The translations under genes and the position numbers were made by a program. Under the pieces are notes generated by a model. That model was not told the origin of the DNA and searched no databases. It saw nothing but the letters and a program-made list of their open reading frames with translations. 64,000 nt of DNA, taken from NCBI GenBank assembly GCA_037954665.1, contig JBBMOL010000073.1:868001-932000 (forward strand). Reading direction: 5' to 3'. The DNA is from Laguncularia racemosa. Lineage: Eukaryota; Streptophyta; Magnoliopsida; Myrtales; Combretaceae. This document shows, in pieces, positions 62,042 to 64,000 of this stretch. Positions within the stretch are counted from its first letter, which is position 1. Each line of letters opens with the position of its first letter.

Positions 62042-63313
62042 ATGACACGGATGGACAATCGAGTGGAGTTGTTGGAGAGGAATGTCGAAGGGATACACCT
62101 AGAGGTCACGAATGTGCAGCAACAATTGGAAGCAATGGGGGAGGAACAGAAACATCTGGGAGGGGAAATTACCACCATACATAGTAAGATGGACCACATC
62201 CATAAACTGATGGAAGATCTCTGGAACCAGAAAGAGGCCGAGGGGCCATTGGCAAGTAGCTCAACCGTGACAAAGGATCGGGGCAAGCAAGTGGTGGATC
62301 CACAGCCCATGGACAATCCTTTAGGAGCAGCCATTGGAAGAGAATTAAGAATTGAGGTGGACGAGGAATTTCGCTCCAACGCCTCATGCCTCATACTGCC
62401 AGAGTTCGATGGGGAGGATCCTTCCAACTGGATTCTGAGGGCTGAGCAGTATTTCTCCGCACAACAAACTAGGGAGGAGAGGAAAGTGGTGCTAGCTGCC
62501 ATGTGCATGAGAGGACGGTGCAACCATTGGTTCCAGAAGTTGCAAAAAAGGGAAGCGGATCTAACCTGGCTCCATCTGAAGGAGGAGATCATGAAGAGAT
62601 ATGGGGGATGGTTGGCATCTAACCTTTTTAAAAGTTTATCCCAATTAAGACCAGGAGGCACGGTTCAACAATACATTGGGGATTTTGAATCCCTCATATC
62701 CCATGCACCGACAATGCTTGAAATGCAGCTATTGGGATACTTTCTAGGGGGGTTACGAGACCCAATACAAACACGGGTGGATACGTTTGCCCCCATAACC
62801 TTGGAACGAGCAATGGATTTGGCAGTTAAGATTGAAAGGGAATTCAATTGTGGCATCTTTCTGACGGTGGAGCAGGGCAATGGAGGTCGGGCTGACTTCC
62901 GATCAGTAGCACCTCGGGCAAACTATCTACAACGAGGGAATAACAGCAGCTCAGGAGTCATGGCCTCCCCTGTAACATTGCGGGGTGCCAAGGGTTCTAT
63001 GAATGAGGAAATCCGAATGGCTCCAAGAGAGGGCGCTATCTTTCCAAGGAGACAAGACCATTCCGTAGTTGGTGGGGGGACTTCGGGCACTGGGCACGGA
63101 GGAGTTAAGGAGGGAAATAGAAGGATACCGGGCCAACGTCAATTGTCCCATGCTGAGTTTTTGGACAAGAAGGCAAAAGGGTTATGTTTCAAATGCGATC
63201 AACCTTTCAACCTCGGGCATCGCTGTCCGAATAAGACGTTCCAACTTTTGGTTTTGGAAGAAGAGAGCCCTGGTGATGAGGTATGGGAAAAGGAAGAGCC
63301 GGCCGGTGCCTAG
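62042..63313 (+). CDS. Gag polyprotein part of gypsy element 3 (423 codons to a TAG)
   Basis: Opens at ATG 62042. Residues 1-60 form a coiled coil (NRVELLERNVEGIHLEVTNV). Residues about 115-260 are the retrotransposon-gag capsid-like domain (LPEFDGEDPSNWILRAEQYF, LRPGGTVQQYIGDFESLIS). At about 378-396 sits FLDKKAKGLCFKCDQPFNLG followed by HRC, a CX2CX4HX2C-like knuckle. The frame stops at TAG 63311-63313, but pol continues in the same frame right behind it, so the stop most likely truncates an originally continuous gag-pol. The product would package element RNA into virus-like particles (family knowledge). Confidence 0.8.
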   Translation: MTRMDNRVELLERNVEGIHLEVTNVQQQLEAMGEEQKHLGGEITTIHSKMDHIHKLMEDLWNQKEAEGPLASSSTVTKDRGKQVVDPQPMDNPLGAAIGRELRIEVDEEFRSNASCLILPEFDGEDPSNWILRAEQYFSAQQTREERKVVLAAMCMRGRCNHWFQKLQKREADLTWLHLKEEIMKRYGGWLASNLFKSLSQLRPGGTVQQYIGDFESLISHAPTMLEMQLLGYFLGGLRDPIQTRVDTFAPITLERAMDLAVKIEREFNCGIFLTVEQGNGGRADFRSVAPRANYLQRGNNSSSGVMASPVTLRGAKGSMNEEIRMAPREGAIFPRRQDHSVVGGGTSGTGHGGVKEGNRRIPGQRQLSHAEFLDKKAKGLCFKCDQPFNLGHRCPNKTFQLLVLEEESPGDEVWEKEEPAGA

Positions 63314-64000
63314 ACATCTTTGTCATTGTCATTATTGGCTATGCAAGGATTTAACGAACTCCATACAATGAACATGCAAGGTATGTTGAATTCGTCCCCT
63401 ATTGTAATCCTGGTAGACAGTGGTGCTAGCCACAACTTTGTGTCTATGGAATGGGTCTGACAACAGAGATTGTCACTATCGGATGACCGACCTTTCAAAG
63501 TGACCTTGGGGGATGGGCGGTCAGTGGAATCGCGAGGATTTTGCTCTAACTTGCAGCTCCAAGTGGGCCAGTATTGCACAAGTGTAGACTGTTATGTGAT
63601 GGAATTGAAAGGGGTAGACTTGATCCTTGGAATAGCTTGGCTTAGGACATTAGGGGAAGTAAAGGTAAACTGGGCCAAGATGACGATCAAGGTTACTCAA
63701 GGCATGGAAGAATATTTGCTATGTGGAGATCCTACATTGTGCCGTTTTCCCATTTCTTACAAATCGTTACAGAAGTTGGGTGACATGGAAGTGTGTAAGG
63801 CACTATGGGTTATGGCAGCATCACCACGGAAGGGGGAAATTGCTCAAGAAACTGGTGTGGAGGGGTTGTTGTCAAAATATAGGGATATCTTTGAATCCCC
63901 ACAAGGTCTACCCCCCATTCGCCACATTAACCATCACATTCCACTAGTAGAAGGGAAGGTACCCATATCGGTAAGACCTTATAGATATGCATTCATACAG
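63314..64000 (+). pseudogene. Start of pol of gypsy element 3 (protease and RT N-terminus), broken
   Basis: It is in frame with gag. The protease has VILVDSGASHNFVS followed four codons later by a TGA (63458-63460), then VDLILGIAWLRTLGEVKVNW. The linker leads to the RT entry segment PPIRHINHHIPL and ISVRPYRYAFIQ, where the window ends. Together with the gag TAG, at least two stops make this copy non-autonomous. Confidence 0.85.

Larger units (their letters stand above)
61522..64000 (+). mobile_element. Ty3/gypsy element 3, 5' portion, runs off window
   Basis: GC content rises sharply from about 61522 (TGATATGGGCCGG). A TATA-like CATATATATAG lies at 61749-61759. The LTR appears to end at 61980 with GCGTAACA, and four bases later comes the primer-binding site. 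Gag and the start of pol follow on the plus strand in a single frame. The LTR start at 61522 is a guess from composition because the 3' LTR is outside the window. The gag layout matches that of the Reina-like element at 51545-56765, but the sequence differs. Confidence 0.8.

Overview
This is nuclear DNA from a flowering plant, most likely a eudicot. It is AT-rich and dominated by transposable elements. It carries one intron-containing host gene, long-terminal-repeat (LTR) retrotransposons of plant Ty3/gypsy lineages, a plant L1-type LINE, hAT and Mutator-like DNA transposons, and an endogenous plant pararetrovirus (Caulimoviridae). No CRISPR array, bacterial operon, rRNA or tRNA gene was recognised.

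Layout, left to right. 1-380: one LTR of a retrotransposon whose body lies off the left edge. 440-880: strand-asymmetric CAY/GTR low-complexity DNA. 881-5352: AT-rich, no gene. 5353-17802: a 12.4-kb Tekay/Del-like chromovirus on the minus strand with 2.2-kb LTRs, primer-binding site, polypurine tract and 5-bp target duplication; a 3.0-kb solo LTR (10995-14013) is inserted between its gag and pol remnants. 17908-18200: a MITE with long terminal inverted repeats. 18832-25739: a second copy of that MITE, split by another decayed Tekay-like element (19008-25647). 27123-27629: a third inverted-repeat element. 28746-35639: a full-length but dead LINE on the minus strand with a 15-bp target duplication. 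About 36.6-40.6 kb: a decayed hAT transposon containing a small hAT MITE (37432-37944). 41366-42280: a Mutator-like nonautonomous element with a perfect 9-bp target duplication.

The only convincing host gene starts at 43983 on the plus strand. Thirteen exons (43983-49283) join in frame into 443 codons encoding the pleckstrin-homology and START-domain part of an EDR2-like protein. The usual C-terminal DUF1336/EDR2_C exons were not found in the remaining 14.7 kb. That space holds an endogenous pararetrovirus in two opposed pieces (49988-57612 plus, 57613-60757 minus), a young Reina-like retrotransposon (51545-56765) inserted inside the viral coat-protein region, and the 5' part of another gypsy element (61.5-64 kb). 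Either the gene has a very long, repeat-filled intron 13, or its 3' end has been lost.

Nesting gives a relative chronology: the virus came first, then its inverted rearrangement and the Reina insertion (order between these two unknown). The Reina LTRs are nearly identical apart from deletions in the left copy, so that insertion is recent. The two Tekay-like elements are much older: their LTRs differ at many sites and their coding regions carry many stops. No mobile-element coding region in the window is intact; the one long open frame, gag of the third gypsy element, is followed by in-frame stops in pol.
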